From: Vombatus ursinus | Lineage: Eukaryota; Chordata; Mammalia; Diprotodontia; Vombatidae | Direction of reading: 5' to 3' | NCBI RefSeq assembly: GCF_900497805.2 | Contig: NW_020948983.1 | Coordinates: forward strand, 17,909,029 to 17,973,028 | DNA length: 64,000 nucleotides | Shown: positions 12,241 to 24,009 of the stretch, in pieces | Layout: each line of letters begins with the position of its first letter | Numbering within the stretch: position 1 is the first letter of the stretch | Program-made: the position numbers and the translations under genes | Notes under the pieces: model-generated | Told to the model about the DNA's origin: nothing | The model's database searches: none | The model's input: only the letters and a program-made list of their open reading frames with translations

Positions 12241-12474
12241 GGGGTAGGAGATGAAGGGGAAGATTCAGGCACAGAAGTGAGCCCCAAGGTGGCTGATGGG
12301 GGGGTATTCTACCCCCCAGCTTCAGGAGCAGCCTCCCTTTTTGCCACAACAGCCCACAGGTGGAGCAGGGCATCATTTAAGCCTGTTGTTCAATTCTTCT
12401 GCGAGCTTGAACAGGTCTGTGATCATCTCCTGGAGAAATACAAACCAAAATGCCAGTTAGGATGACTAGATAAG

Positions 12475-13600
12475 TAAATAGATCACCAAGGTCAAAATGG
12501 ATACATGACCTAGATATAAAGGGAGATATTGCAAGAAAACTAGAAGAACTTGGAACATTTTAACTATCAGACATATGGGTAGGAGAACTATTTATGAATT
12601 AAACAAGAGATAGAGAGCATTGTGAGATAATGGATAATTTTGATTTCACTAAACAAAAGGTTTTTGTACAAATAAAACCAGCATAGCCAAGATTAGAAAG
12701 AAAGCAGAAAATTAGGGGAAATTTTGATAGTTTCTCAGATAAAGGTCTTACATCTCAAATATATAAAGATCTTTATCAAATTTATAAGAAAATGAGTCAT
12801 TCCCCAATTGATAAATGGACAAGAGATATGAACAGGCAGTTTTTTAATGAAGAAGCCAAAGCTATATATAGTCATATGAAAAAATGCTCTCAATTATTCT
12901 CAATTAGAGAAATGCAAATTAAAACAACTTTGAGATATCATCTTACACCTATCAGATTGGCTAAAATGATAGAAGGGGAAAGCAACAAATGTCAGCGGGA
13001 GGGGCAGGTAGGTGGCACAGTGGATAGAGCACCAACCCCGGAATCAGGAGGACCTGAGTTCAAATCCGGCCTCAGACACATAGTACTTCCTAGCTGTATG
13101 ACTCTGCGCAAGTCACTTAATCCCAATTGCCTCACTAAAAAAAAAAATGTCAGAGGGGATGTGGAAAAATTGGGACAACAATTCACTATTGGTGGAATTG
13201 TGAACTGATCCAACCATTTTGAAAAATAATCTGGAATTATGCCCAAAGAGTTATAAAACTGTATACCCTTTGACCCAGCAATACTTCTGTTAGGTTTGTT
13301 TCCCAAGGTGATTAAGGAAAAAGGAAAAGAACTTATATGTTCTAAAATATTTATAGCAGTTCTCTTTGTGGTGGCAAAAAACTGGAAATTGAGGAGATAC
13401 CCATTAATTGGGAAATGGCTAAATAAGTTGTGGCATATGATTGTGATGGAATACTACTGTGCCATAAGAAATGTTTAGCTGGTTGATTTTAGAAAAATAT
13501 GGAAAGACTTGCATGAAATAATGAAGAGAACAGTGATATTATTCTAAGAATAACTTCAAATGACTAAGACATACACATATATACATATACATATTTATGT
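12475..13600 (+). repeat. L1 LINE, 5'-truncated, ORF2 3' end
   Basis: Broken ORF2 text ends with the L1 C-terminal block (frame fragments like EMQIKTTLRYHLTPIRLAKM and IAVLFVVAKNWKLRRYP ... MEYYCAIRN), followed by the 3' UTR. Several frame breaks show an old copy. A SINE is inserted at 12999-13147. Confidence 0.9.
12999..13147 (+). repeat. Marsupial tRNA-derived SINE inside L1
   Basis: Flanked by a duplication of L1 sequence (AAATGTCAGCGGG on the left, AAATGTCAGAGGGG on the right), the target-site copies of L1-type retrotransposition. Confidence 0.9.
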
Positions 13601-13714
13601 CTAATTGCAACCTTCTCTAGGGTGGGGTAAGGAGAGAGGGAGGGAAAAAAGTGCACAGCAGAGAACAAAAGCAAACTTAGAAAACAGAAAAGCAAGGTAG
13701 CTTTGAAAACGATG

Positions 13715-13980
13715 TGTAGTAGCTCAAATGCCGCTTCTTCCAAAAAGGCTTCCCTGTTTCTCCCCAGTCAAAAATTACTTAACTCCCTCAGAAAGAACTT
13801 TCTTTGTACCCCTGTTCTGCATGTATGTTCAGTTATTTCTGTATATATGCTATCCTACTACTAGATTTTAGCTTTCAGGAAAACAGAGGCCATGTTTTTG
13901 TTAATCCTAGAATTTCTTTTGTATCTACTACAGTGTCCTGCCCATGGTGGGTACTTTATAAATGTTTGTAGAGTTCAGTC
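13715..13980 (+). repeat. L2 LINE 3' end
   Basis: 'ccaaaaaggcttccctg' through 'cagtgtcctgcccatggtgggtactttataaatgtttg'. Confidence 0.7.
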
Positions 13981-13999
13981 CTAAAGTGATTCCTAAAGC

Positions 14000-15280
14000 T
14001 GAGAGACACTCTAAGGGATCCTGAGCCTCAGAGACCCCAAGGCAGTGGTAATGGGCCTGTGCTAAGAGTACTGTCATCCAACAGACAGCCCAAGTCATAG
14101 GAGTCAGAAGTAGTATGGAACTTATATCCACATGAGATCCTGAGCATATCCTTCAGGGATCCCAAGTCTTAGGGCACCAAGGATACCAAGAAGGTATCAG
14201 TTTCTGGGAACTTGAAGATTAGGAAATGAATGCCCACTCTACATTCAGGGTAATTTCGAGGTATGCCTCATCTTTTGCCATCTTGGGAGAAGGCTATGGG
14301 GCTGGCATGGAGGATGAATTCAGTATGGCCTAGGGGAACTGAACACCAATCATTTAATGACCAGATGCCCAAACAGAATTCCCTGCCTTCAGCCCCAGTT
14401 ACCCTGTGTTTGGAGTGACCAGCTATGGAAGCTAAGACCACCTCTGCCTTCCCTTCCCTCCCTGTCCCCATCATCCAATTCCATGCTGAGTCATCTATCA
14501 CCAGACCTTAGAAAATAAGGCCTCTAGTCAAATAGTTTTCCTTTCTTCCTCTTTACAGCAAGCATATTGATAGCTCCTGTTTCCCCCTTCTGTGATTCAG
14601 GGTTGTCATTACCTGAAACAAAAATCTCTTCCTCCTGTGACCTCTTCTTGTATTCTTTTTATGCTATTCCCCCACTATTCCCTTGTGTACTCCTAGTCTA
14701 TTATGCCCTCTAGAATGCTTTACTCATTGTTAATGAACTTTTTTTACCTTACATTCTTTCTGTCACTTGGTGTTAATGAAAACTTAGTTTCCTCCAGAAG
14801 ATATTGTATCCCTGATGGCTTGCCTCAGTAACTGTGTTCTTTCTCTCATATTCCCTGATATACTGAACCAGGAGGAAGAGACATACTCTGGGTTCCCCAC
14901 CACCATTTCTAGACTTTTCCTTTACCACAATCATTCACCAATATCTCTTCCTCTGAGGTTTACTTCATTTGCCAGGCCCTCTTAAACTTTTTCTACTTGC
15001 GACCCTTTCAGTGCTTCTTAAACTGAGGGTCACAACCCCCTTTTTTTTTTTCACTCATCTCTCTGTCTCTTGATCATTCTTCCCATCATAGACCTGGAGT
15101 CAAAAGGAATCTCAGGAGCCATCCTGGCTCAACCCCCTCATTTAACAGATAAGGAAACTGAGGCCCAGAGAGCACTTGAGTTTAGCACCTCATTCATTCT
15201 TCTGTTCCCTTCCAACCCTTGCCCCTCATATTCAGATATTTCAATATATACATCAATATCCTCTCAAATATGTCTCAGAA
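14000..15280. other. Non-coding DNA with one CR1-like piece
   Basis: No gene seen. At 15090-15180 a CR1/MIR-like piece reads 'ctcatttaacagataaggaaactgaggcccagagag'. The remainder is not assigned. Confidence 0.45.
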
Positions 15281-15284
15281 GGAT

Positions 15285-15930
15285 GGTCACATCTTAGCTC
15301 TCACCACCAGCCATGATTCTGAACTCTGAAATTCCTTTCTCTGATCATAGTCTTTTCTCCTTCCTTCTCACCCTCTACCTCATTCTTTCTCAATCTCTTC
15401 TTTATCCTCACCATAACCTCCAGTTCTTCCAACCCTTCCTGTTCTCCTGTGCCCTGATCTCACTTTCCCAAATTCACAATCTTGATGCTATGGTTGGCCT
15501 GTTCAGCTCTACACTACCCTCTAGCCTTGAGTCCCTTGCCCCTTTGTCCCATCACTACTCATACCTCACCAAGCTCCAACACTCAATTATCCCCACCAAT
15601 CATTCATCTTCTCTGCTCCTACTTACATCTTGCTGAAGAAAATCACATGACTATATTGATTGGGTCCACAACAAATTTGTTAACTAATCTTAAGTATGCT
15701 CTCACTGATGCATAGTGATCCTTTTATTCCCTCGCTGACTCTATCAGACTCCAGAGATTGGCTGTTCTGGCTGTTTCTTTCCTTCATCTCTCTCAGCAGA
15801 AAGTCTGCCCTCCTACTTTACTGAGAATATAGAGGCCATCTCTGAGCTCCCTTTCCTCTCCTACTACACAACTCAAAACCCCTCTACATCATCTCTCTTC
15901 CCTTCTTCTAGTCCTTGAGAAAGAAAAAAA
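15285..15930 (+). repeat. L2 LINE, internal ORF2 region
   Basis: 'ttcctttctctgatcatagtcttttctcc ... gatgctatggttggcctgttcagctctacact ... gagaatatagaggccatctctgagctccc' is the segment of L2 ORF2 before the reverse transcriptase. Frames are broken. Confidence 0.6.
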
Positions 15931-16224
15931 AAAAACCCTGCAAACAGGATAGTGTAAATATGATTATGGTGACTTTACAAATAGAGAAATTGAGGTTCAG
16001 TAAGGTTCAGTGGCTTGCCTATGGTCAGACTATTAGTGTCAGTACCAGAATTTGAATACAGGTCTCCTAATTTCAAATCTAATATTCTTTTCACTATTAT
16101 AATGCTGCCTCTCTTGAACACCAAGCTAGAGAGTGTGTATATTACTTGGTAGGGCCATGGGGAGCCCGAAAAGGTTCTCAGACAGAAACATGGTCAGGAC
16201 TGTGTTTTAAGAAGGTGACTCGGA

Positions 16225-16380
16225 GGGGCAGCTAGGTGGCAGAGTGGATAGAGCACCGGCCCTGGAGTCAGGAGGACCTGAGTTCAAATCTGGCCTCAGA
16301 CCAAACACCTGACACTTACTAACTGTGTGACCTCGGGCAAGTCACTTAACCCCAATTGCCTAAAAATTAAAAAAAAAAAG
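16225..16380 (+). repeat. Marsupial tRNA-derived SINE
   Basis: Complete head, core and A-tail. First of two adjacent copies. Confidence 0.92.
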
Positions 16381-16388
16381 ATGACTCA

Positions 16389-16538
16389 GGGCAGCTACGT
16401 GGTGCAGTGGATAGAGCTCTGACCTTGGAGTCAGGAGGACCTGAGTTCAAATCTGGCCTCAGACCCTTGACACTTACTAGCTGTGTGATCCTGGGCAAGT
16501 CACTTAACCCTGATTGCCTCACCAAAAAAAAAGAGAGA
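16389..16538 (+). repeat. Marsupial tRNA-derived SINE
   Basis: Second copy, eight bases after the A-tail of the first. GTGACTC or GATGACTC occurs before, between and after the two copies, showing repeated use of one target site. Confidence 0.92.
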
Positions 16539-16635
16539 GATGACTCTAGCAATGATCTGAAGAATGATTTGGAATGGGGTGGGGGGAAAGGCAGAGGCAA
16601 AGAGAACTGTTAGAAAAGATATTAAAGTAACCTAA

Positions 16636-16885
16636 CAGCCAGGTGGTGCAGTGGAAAGAGGGCCCAGCTTGGAGTCAGGAAAACTCTTCTTGAAATCAAA
16701 TCTGGCCTCAGATACTTACTAGCTGTGTGACCCTGGGCAGGTCACTTAACCCTGTTTACCTCAGTTTCCTCATTATAAATTGAGCTGGAGAAGGAAATGG
16801 CAAACCACCCCAGGATCTTTGCCAAGAAAACCCCCAAATTTGGTCACAAAAAGCTGAAAATGACTGAACAACAACAGCAAAGAAG
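16636..16885 (+). repeat. SINE with RTE/BovB-like 3' tail
   Basis: SINE head and core, then the longer tail 'ctcagtttcctcatt ... ggaaatggcaaaccaccccagg ... gaaaatgactgaacaacaac'. The tail resembles RTE/BovB 3' ends, suggesting RTE-driven movement. Confidence 0.85.
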
Positions 16886-17875
16886 TAATAAGGACCTAGA
16901 CTAGAATGATGCCAATGGGAGAGGAAAGAAAGGATCCAATGATTCTCAAACTATTGCAGAAGTATATTCTCTATTTATTCAATACTAAAATCCCTTCCAT
17001 CCCCTCAATTTGATCTTGAGAAGAAAATGGAAAAAAAGAGAGAGAAAGAGAGAGAGAAATTCTTCTGGTGACGAATTCAATGTATTTTATCTTCTTCTGA
17101 TTTTTCTAACGGTGGCACTGAGAATGAAAATAAAATTCAAATGTTGACTATAACCTGACATTTGGAAATCAATTCTAACAGATAAAAACCTATTCTTACC
17201 CCCTGGGATGATCCCAGATCCAGTCAAATAGGCTGAAGAGTTAGAAATCAAGGGCTAGTTCCCAGGGGCCAGAGCTTCCCAATACCAAATGTCCAATCAC
17301 ATCCAGGAGATGATTAACCTTCAATTAACACCAGTTACATTTTCATCTCTTCTGTCCCTAAATCTCTTGATATAAATAACTTGTCCAATTAGCACATCCT
17401 GATCCTTCCACCGCAAGAGAAATCTGGTTCAAGACTAAGTCAAGAGGAAATGGAAAAATCTGCTCTTATTTTAACTGGATTTTAATTTCATGCTAAAGCT
17501 CTTTGGGGATTTTCCTTTGAAAATTTTCTGTTGACAACACTATCGTCTTCCCAAGTTATTCCAGCTTCCTAGAAATATCCCAGACTCTTCTTCCCAACAT
17601 TTCCAACCAATTGCCAAGTCTCATCCATTCTACCTCTTCAACATTTCTCTTATTTGTCCCCTTTTCTTGATTCCCTTAGTCATTAACCTAGTTTAGATTG
17701 TCATCAACTCTTGTGTGAACTACTATAACAGTCAGAAACATGGTGGAACAGTGGCAAGAGTGATGGATTTGGAGTCAGAGGACTGGGTATGAGTATGAAC
17801 TTTTTAGACATGGACGATGCAGGCTTGATTATACATATGGTACAAGGGTTTGTTTTCCTCTCCTTTTATTTTATT

Positions 17876-18149
17876 TTTAAGACTGGGTCTCCCCATTTCA
17901 CCTAGACTGGAAATGCAGCAGTCACCCACCTGACTGATCCCAAATGCTGATTGGTTGCACTTCATTTTTTTACCCTCTTGAGGCAACCTAGTGCCCTCTG
18001 CCTCCTGTGGGCTCACCATATTAGAGTTCACACTTAGTGTGGATTGGTTTTAGCCCTGCCACCACTCAGAAATGCCAAACTCAAGTGATCTGCCAGCCTT
18101 AGGCTCCCCCAAGAGCAGGTATTACAGACATTCACCACAATGCCTAGCT
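17876..18149 (-). pseudogene. 7SL RNA (SRP RNA) retropseudogene, near full length
   Basis: Read on the minus strand, this follows 7SL RNA from end to end: the 5' domain (reverse of 'caccacaatgcctagct', with 'aggctcccccaagagcaggtattacag'), the central S domain ('cacttagtgtggattgg', 'gtgggctcaccatatt', 'gaggcaacctagtg') and the 3' part ('agactgggtctccccatttcacctagactgg'). An A-rich run follows the 3' end, as expected of an L1-mobilised copy. It has many substitutions and small gaps, so it is not a functional SRP RNA. It is not an Alu: the S domain that Alu lacks is present. Confidence 0.8.
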
Positions 18150-18287
18150 CTTTTTATTTTCTCCAGTGGGGGATGGCTTGAGAATGGGGGCTGAGGGGAG
18201 GGAGAAGGAAGGAAAAAAAAGGTGAGAGGGAGAGAAAAGATAATATTTGTTCACTGGAAAAGAAAAGAAAATTAATTTTTAAAAAAG

Positions 18288-18485
18288 TTCAATTCAGGTG
18301 CCATCTCCTCCATGAAGTCTTCCTTAATCCAATCAGTTGCTAATATCTGTTCACTCTTCAAATTGCCTTGTCTTTGTTTATCTGTGTACATGTTGTACAT
18401 TGTTTCCTCCTCAGAGTGTAGGTCTCCTGACAGTAAGGATGGTTCCATTTCTCTCTTTGTATCCCCAGTATTTAGCATAGCGTGA
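18288..18485 (+). repeat. L2 LINE 3' end
   Basis: 'gccatctcctccatgaagtcttccttaatcc ... tttgtatccccagtatttagcata'. Confidence 0.75.
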
Positions 18486-18884
18486 TGGGGAGCAGTGATC
18501 TGTAGAACTCTGGCTCAGCTCAGGAGCATTAGAATCAACACAGCTACTCCTCCTCCCTTTCGCCTCCCCTCCTCCCAAGCTTGAGCTCCACTAGCAGCAA
18601 CAACTCTGGTGATTTTTTTCCCAATTAACAAGTATTTATTTTCTCTTTACCCTCCTGTTGAAAAAAAAGAAAGAAAAGAAAAGAAAAAAACTTTGTAAGG
18701 AATATATATATATATATAAAATCAAGCAAAACAAATTTCCATATTGCCCATGTCCAAAAATGAGTATATCATTCTGCATATTTAGTCCATCTCCTCTCTG
18801 TCCAGAGATGAATCACATTCTTTATCACTGGTCCTCTAGAATCATGGTTGATCACTACATTGATCAAGAATTCTTATCTTTCAG

Positions 18885-19032
18885 GGGCAGCTAGGTGGCA
18901 CAGTGGATAGAACACAGGCCCTGAAGTCAGGAGGACCTGAGTTCAAATCCGGCCTCAGACCAAACACTTGACACTTACTAGCTGTGTGACCCTGGGCAAG
19001 TCACTTAACCCCAATTGCCTAAAAAAAAAAAC
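18885..19032 (+). repeat. Marsupial tRNA-derived SINE
   Basis: Complete copy, flanked by the duplication CAAGAATTCT(T/C)ATCTTTCA on both sides. Confidence 0.93.
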
Positions 19033-19312
19033 AAGAATTCTCATCTTTCAAAATTGACCTTTTCACAATATTGCTGCTGCAATGTATTTTGTTCTCTAGG
19101 TTCTGTTCACTCTTTCATTTGACACTGAAAGTTCTTAATCTGGCCCCTTGCTACCTTTCTAGCCTTCTAACACCTTACCCCACCCTATATACTCTCTGGC
19201 TTCCTTGCTGTTCTGTGAACACAGTATGGTCCCATTTCTCATCTCCATACTTTTGTATTAGCTGTTTCCCATCTCTGGAATACTCTGCCCCCTCACTTCT
19301 TCTGCTTTATTG

Positions 19313-19546
19313 TTCTTGTTCAGTCATTTTCAGTCTTGTCTGACACTTCGTGACCCATTTGGGATGGTGGAGGTGTTTGCCATTTCCTTCTCTAGCTCAT
19401 TTTACAGATGAGGAAACTGAGGCAAACAGGATTAAGTGACTTGCCCAGAGTCACAGAGTTAGTAAGTGTCTGAGGTCACATCTGAACTCAGATCTTCCTG
19501 ACTACAGGCCTAGTGCTCTATCAACTGTACCACCCCAGCTGCCTCT
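19313..19546 (-). repeat. SINE with RTE/BovB-like tail, inside L2
   Basis: Minus-strand copy. CTTCTTCTG occurs on both sides as a target duplication. Confidence 0.85.
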
Positions 19547-19824
19547 ACTTCTTCTGTTTAGTTTCCTTCAGTTCCTGCAAGACTCATCTCAAATCCTACC
19601 TTCTGCAGGAGGCCTTTCCTGGTCTCCTCGAATGCTGATGTCTTCCTCTTTCAGATTATCTTCATAGGTTCTCTATATGTCTTATATGTAACCAGGTATT
19701 TACATATTGTCTCCCCATTAGGATGCAGAATTCTTGAAAGCAGCGATTGTGAGGGTTTTTGTTTTGTTTTTTGTTTGTGCCTTTTTTTGTATTCCCAGCC
19801 CTCAGCATAGTACCCAGCACATTT

Positions 19825-20052
19825 GTTATTGTTCAGTCATGACCTACCCATGGTGACCCTGTGGTCCATAGCCCACCATTTTCTTGGCAAAGATATTAGA
19901 GTGATTTCTCCTTCTCCAGTGGATTAAGACAAACAGAGGCTAAGTGATTTGCCCAGGGTCACACAGCTAATAAGTGTCTGAAGTTGGATTTGAACTCAGG
20001 TCTTCCTGACTCCAAGCCCATAACTCTATCTGCTGAGCCACCTAGCCGCCTA
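19825..20052 (-). repeat. SINE with RTE/BovB-like tail, inside L2
   Basis: Minus-strand copy. Short CACAT/ACAT duplication at the borders. Confidence 0.8.
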
Positions 20053-20099
20053 CATGACACATGGTAGGCACTAAATGAAAGCTTGTTGACTGACTGATT

Positions 20100-21110
20100 T
20101 GCCTCAAACCTACCCCAGAGACTTTGAGGTTTCACACAAATGAGAAGTTCCTCTTACACAAAAAGTCTGGGGAAACTTCAGACTAGCTTAGCTCCAAGGT
20201 CATTTTCCTACTACAATATTCCAGGATTCTGCAAAATGTATAAACATGGACACTGGGGGCAGGAGACATGGTTTTAAGCCAAGATTTTGATGGTTCACTT
20301 CTCTAAATAATGAAAAATCACTTCACCATCCAGGGCTGAAAAAGACCCCTACCCTACCCCCTCCACACACCCCAAGTCAGTCTCAAAAGCCTAAGCAGAG
20401 CCAGCACCCTTCATTATAATATGGCAGCAGTTTACAGGAAGAAATAAACATGTATAGCAGCTCCTTGTCAGCCTGCTTCATAGTTCATTCATTTATCTTT
20501 AAAGGTCTTCCATTAAACAGATAAGTGCATTCTCCCTCCCAGATGCACAAGGTTACATTTCTAGGACACACAGCTGTTTTGCTTTTTATCCTCCTTCAGT
20601 ATCAATTATTCCCATTTCATGGACTTGGAACTGATCTAAAGACATTAGCACATCTGCAAGCTGAAAGAGGGATGGCAAAGCAGCATGGGAGAAGTTTTCT
20701 GTTGAGATAAACCCACTCAAATGTGCGTAATGTTACAAATCATATCCAAGGTCAAAATTGCTTCTAGTCTCTTTGCTTTGCATGTACCATGATACCAAAT
20801 GAGCAAAAAGTTAGTGGATGACCCAGAAACACTTTGTAGAAGTCAAGCTTATGCAGCAAGACTTTGACAGGCATATTAGGAATGTTAAGGTTCTTTTGAA
20901 ACTAAAATTCTCAAAAAGGAGGGGGGGAGGAGAAATTCCTCTACTGTATGGAATATAGGGACTTCTGAGATTTCTCAGAATCAAGATTCTTTATAATGTA
21001 TTGAGATGAGACAAACAAGAATGATGCTGGTTAAAGCCTGGTTGTGATCAACAAAGCTAGATTATCAATGAACCTCCATGGGTACTAATGCACAATGCTT
21101 TTGTGGCCTG
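20100..21110. other. Unique non-coding DNA
   Basis: No repeat or gene recognised. The 61-residue frame at 20525 has no recognisable feature. Confidence 0.4.
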
Positions 21111-21223
21111 CATTTACTGAGCACTGATTCTGTACAGGCATAGGCCAAGTGCTGGGAATACAAAAGAAAACTACTAATGGTTCCTATCCTTCAGGATCTT
21201 CTATTTTTCTGGGGAATACAATA

Positions 21224-21478
21224 GGCAGCTGGATGGTGCAGTAGATAGAGGCCGGGTCTGGAGTCAGGAAGATGAGTCTTCCTGAGTTCAAATCTGGCCT
21301 CAGACACTACTAGCTGAGTGACCATGGGCAAGTCATTTCACTCTGCCTCAATTTCTTCATCTATAAAATGAGATGTAGAAGGAACTGGCAAATCATTCCA
21401 GTATCTTTGCCAAGAAAACCCCAAATAGTGTCATGAAGAGTCAGACATGACTGAAAAACAACTGGACAACAATAACAC
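21224..21478 (+). repeat. SINE with RTE/BovB-like tail
   Basis: 'ggcagctggatggtgcagtag' head and 'gagtcagacatgactgaaaaacaac' tail. Confidence 0.88.
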
Positions 21479-21479
21479 A

Positions 21480-23110
21480 ACAGGTAGATGGAGAGTTAAA
21501 TAAAGGATAATTTGAGGAAGAGGACAATGTTAACAAGAAATCAGGAGGATAAGGAAAGGCATTTGAGCCAGACTTGAAGGAAGTCAAGCATTCTAGGAGG
21601 AAGAAGGAGGGGTGGGGCAGCAAATGGGAAGAAGTCATGGAGAACGGTCTAAAGAAAGGTACAGAGATAGGAAATTAATGATAAGTTCAGGGAGCAGCAA
21701 GTAGGCCAATTTGGGGAGTAGCGTGAAATATATCTGGGGGAGTTTGCATTTCATCCTAGAGGCAATAGGTAACCACTGAAGATTATTGAGTAGAGGAGTG
21801 ATGTGGTCAGATTTGAGCTTCAGTGATATTGTTTTGGCAATTGTGCAGAGGATGGGTGGGCAAAAGTAGAGATCAGAAGCAGGAAGGCCTCTTAGGAGGC
21901 CATTGAAATAGTCTAGATGAGAGGTAATGAGGGCCTGAACCAGGGAATGGCCATGTGAGGGAAGGGAAGGGGACAGATACAAGAGTTGTGAAGGCAAAAT
22001 CAACAAGACTTGGCAACTGATTGGATGTGAAGGATGAGCATGGTCATGCTGCTGAGGGTGCAAGCCTAGGTGATTGAAAATACAGTGGGGCCCTCAAAAG
22101 ATTAGGAAAGTTGGAGGAGCAGTGGGTTTTGGAGGGAGGATAATGAGTTCTGTTTTGGAAATGCTGAGTTTAAGGTGCTAATGGGCCATCCAGATGGAGA
22201 TGTCTAGCATATGGCTGTGATGTAAGATTAGAACTCAGCAGGGACTAGATATATAGCTACACAGATCTGGGAGTCTTCTACCTAAAGATGATAACTGAAT
22301 GAATAGGAGCTGACAAGGGCACTCAGAAAGAAGAGAAGAGGACCCAGAACAGAGCCTTGGGGACAACTCAAGGTTAGGGAATAGGACATGGATGATGATC
22401 CAATAAAGAGGACTGAGAAGGAACAGTCACACAGGGAGAGAACCGGGAGAGAGCAGTGTCATGAATGTTAAGGAAGAGGATAGTCAGCAATGTCAAGAAG
22501 GGTGAGGAATGAAAAGAGGCTGCAAGATTTGGCAGGGAGATCACTGGTAAACTTGGAGGGAGTGATTTCAGTTGAGTGGTGGGATCCAGTTATCAGGAGA
22601 TGAAGAAGTAGAGGTAATAGATGTAAATGAGTTTGGTTCTGAGAGGGAGGAAAGGTGTAGAATGATAAGTTTGAGGGGATGACAGCATAAAGTGAAGGGT
22701 TTGGACTGGGATTTTTTAAGGATAGAGATCTAAGGATGCTTGTAGATAGTAGATAGGGGAGAGGCTGAAAATGGCAGAGGACGAATCATCAAAGGAGAAA
22801 ACTCTTGGATTAGATGGGAGAGGAAGGAATCAAAGGCATAATTAAAGGGCTAGTTTTGAAAAAAAAATGGGGTGGACCTCTTCCTCAGAGACTAGAACAA
22901 AAAAAAAGAGAATGGAAGATAAGATAGAGGTGTTTTGAGATGTGGTGTAGAAGAGGTGAGAGAGTTCGTAAAAGATAGCCTCTATTCCCTTAGGAAAGGA
23001 GGAGCTGAGGTCCTCTGCTGGGGAGGGACAGATCAGGGGAGGTGATGTAGAAAAAGAGAAAAAAAGTTTGGAACCACCATGGCAGGGAGTAGGGTAGATC
23101 AACCAGGGAA
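21480..23110 (-). repeat. Old long interspersed repeat, L2-related at its low-coordinate end
   Basis: On the minus strand, 21640-22060 contains the L2-like 'cattacctctcatctagactatttcaatggcctcctaagaggcc ... aataatcttcagtggttacctattgcc'. Upstream text ('gagccttggggacaactc', 'ggagatgtctagcatatgg' on the plus strand) is a mammal-wide repeat also seen at 27620-27950, 33820-34090 and 37130-37440. Class uncertain. Confidence 0.55.
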
Positions 23111-23559
23111 GGATCAAGGGACTGCTATGCAGTGAGGCCACAGTTGAGGTTCAGTTTGGGTTTGATTTGGTTTTGTCTAGATGTGATGTGGCAATTTCCC
23201 ATTATAGAAACTCTCTATCAATGCAGATCAGCAATTTTCTGGTCTGTCACTTACACTATTAAACAGTTTTCTGCTCAGTTGAGATTATATAATAGAAGCA
23301 TGTAGTGTCCCAGTCAGCATGGTTGTGTGACTTACTCTAGAAATGTACAGTGGAAAAGATGGGTGATGGGAATTCCCTCCCCAGAGTTGGGGTCTGGCCA
23401 GGCACACAAGGAGAGAGAGTGTTTAAGGGTAGGAGATAAATGTTCAGTTGAGCAGGTTCACTATAGGGTCAAGATTAGGGAAGAAAGAAATCAAGGCCAG
23501 AACAAAAGTAAAGTAATGGGAGGGCAGGGAGGGATAGAAAGGCTGGGAAAGAGGTCTCT

Positions 23560-23850
23560 GGTGGAGTGTTCCAGAGACCTATTCTTGGCCCTTTGCTGCA
23601 TAAGGTTTTTATCAGTGACTTAGATAAAGACACAGACGATATCATTATTAAACCTGCCGATGACCCAAACCTGGGAGGGATAAGTAACTCATTAGATGAC
23701 AGAGTCATGATCCCAAAACATACTGACAGCCTAGGCCATTGTGTTGAATCTAATAAGATGAAATTCAGCAGGGGTAGATGTAAAATCTTTAACATGGTTT
23801 CAGAAGAGTCACCTTTAGAAGTACAAGAGGAATCAAAAATCACAGGATTT
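23560..23850 (+). repeat. CR1/L3 LINE, ORF2 fragment
   Basis: Frame fragments such as FISDLDKDTDDIIIKPADDP match the CR1/L3 reverse transcriptase region after the catalytic motif. Broken. Confidence 0.7.
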
Positions 23851-23851
23851 A

Positions 23852-24008
23852 GGGGCAGCTAGGTGGCGGAGTGAATAGAGCTCTGGCCTTGGAGTCAGGA
23901 GTCAGGCCTGAGTTCAAATCCAGACTCAGACACTTAACACTTACTAGCTGTGTGACCTTGGGCAAGTCACTTAATCCCGATCACCTCACCAAAAAAGAAA
24001 AAAAAAAA
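23852..24008 (+). repeat. Marsupial tRNA-derived SINE
   Basis: Flanked by ATCACAGGATTT on both sides. Confidence 0.93.
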
Positions 24009-24009
24009 G

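Larger units (their letters stand above)
19095..20090 (+). repeat. L2 LINE 3' half split by two SINEs
   Basis: L2 text runs 19095-19310, 19548-19822 and 20053-20090 and ends 'catggtaggcactaaatgaaagcttgttgactgactg'. The two minus-strand SINEs between the pieces account for the gaps. Confidence 0.8.

Noticed and set aside
16225-16538. Regularly spaced repeats resembling a CRISPR array
   Set aside because: Two adjacent SINEs, in an animal genome; units of 150 bases are far too long.
23566-23862. 98-residue frame with DDIIIKPADDP
   Set aside because: It is a CR1/L3 LINE fragment.
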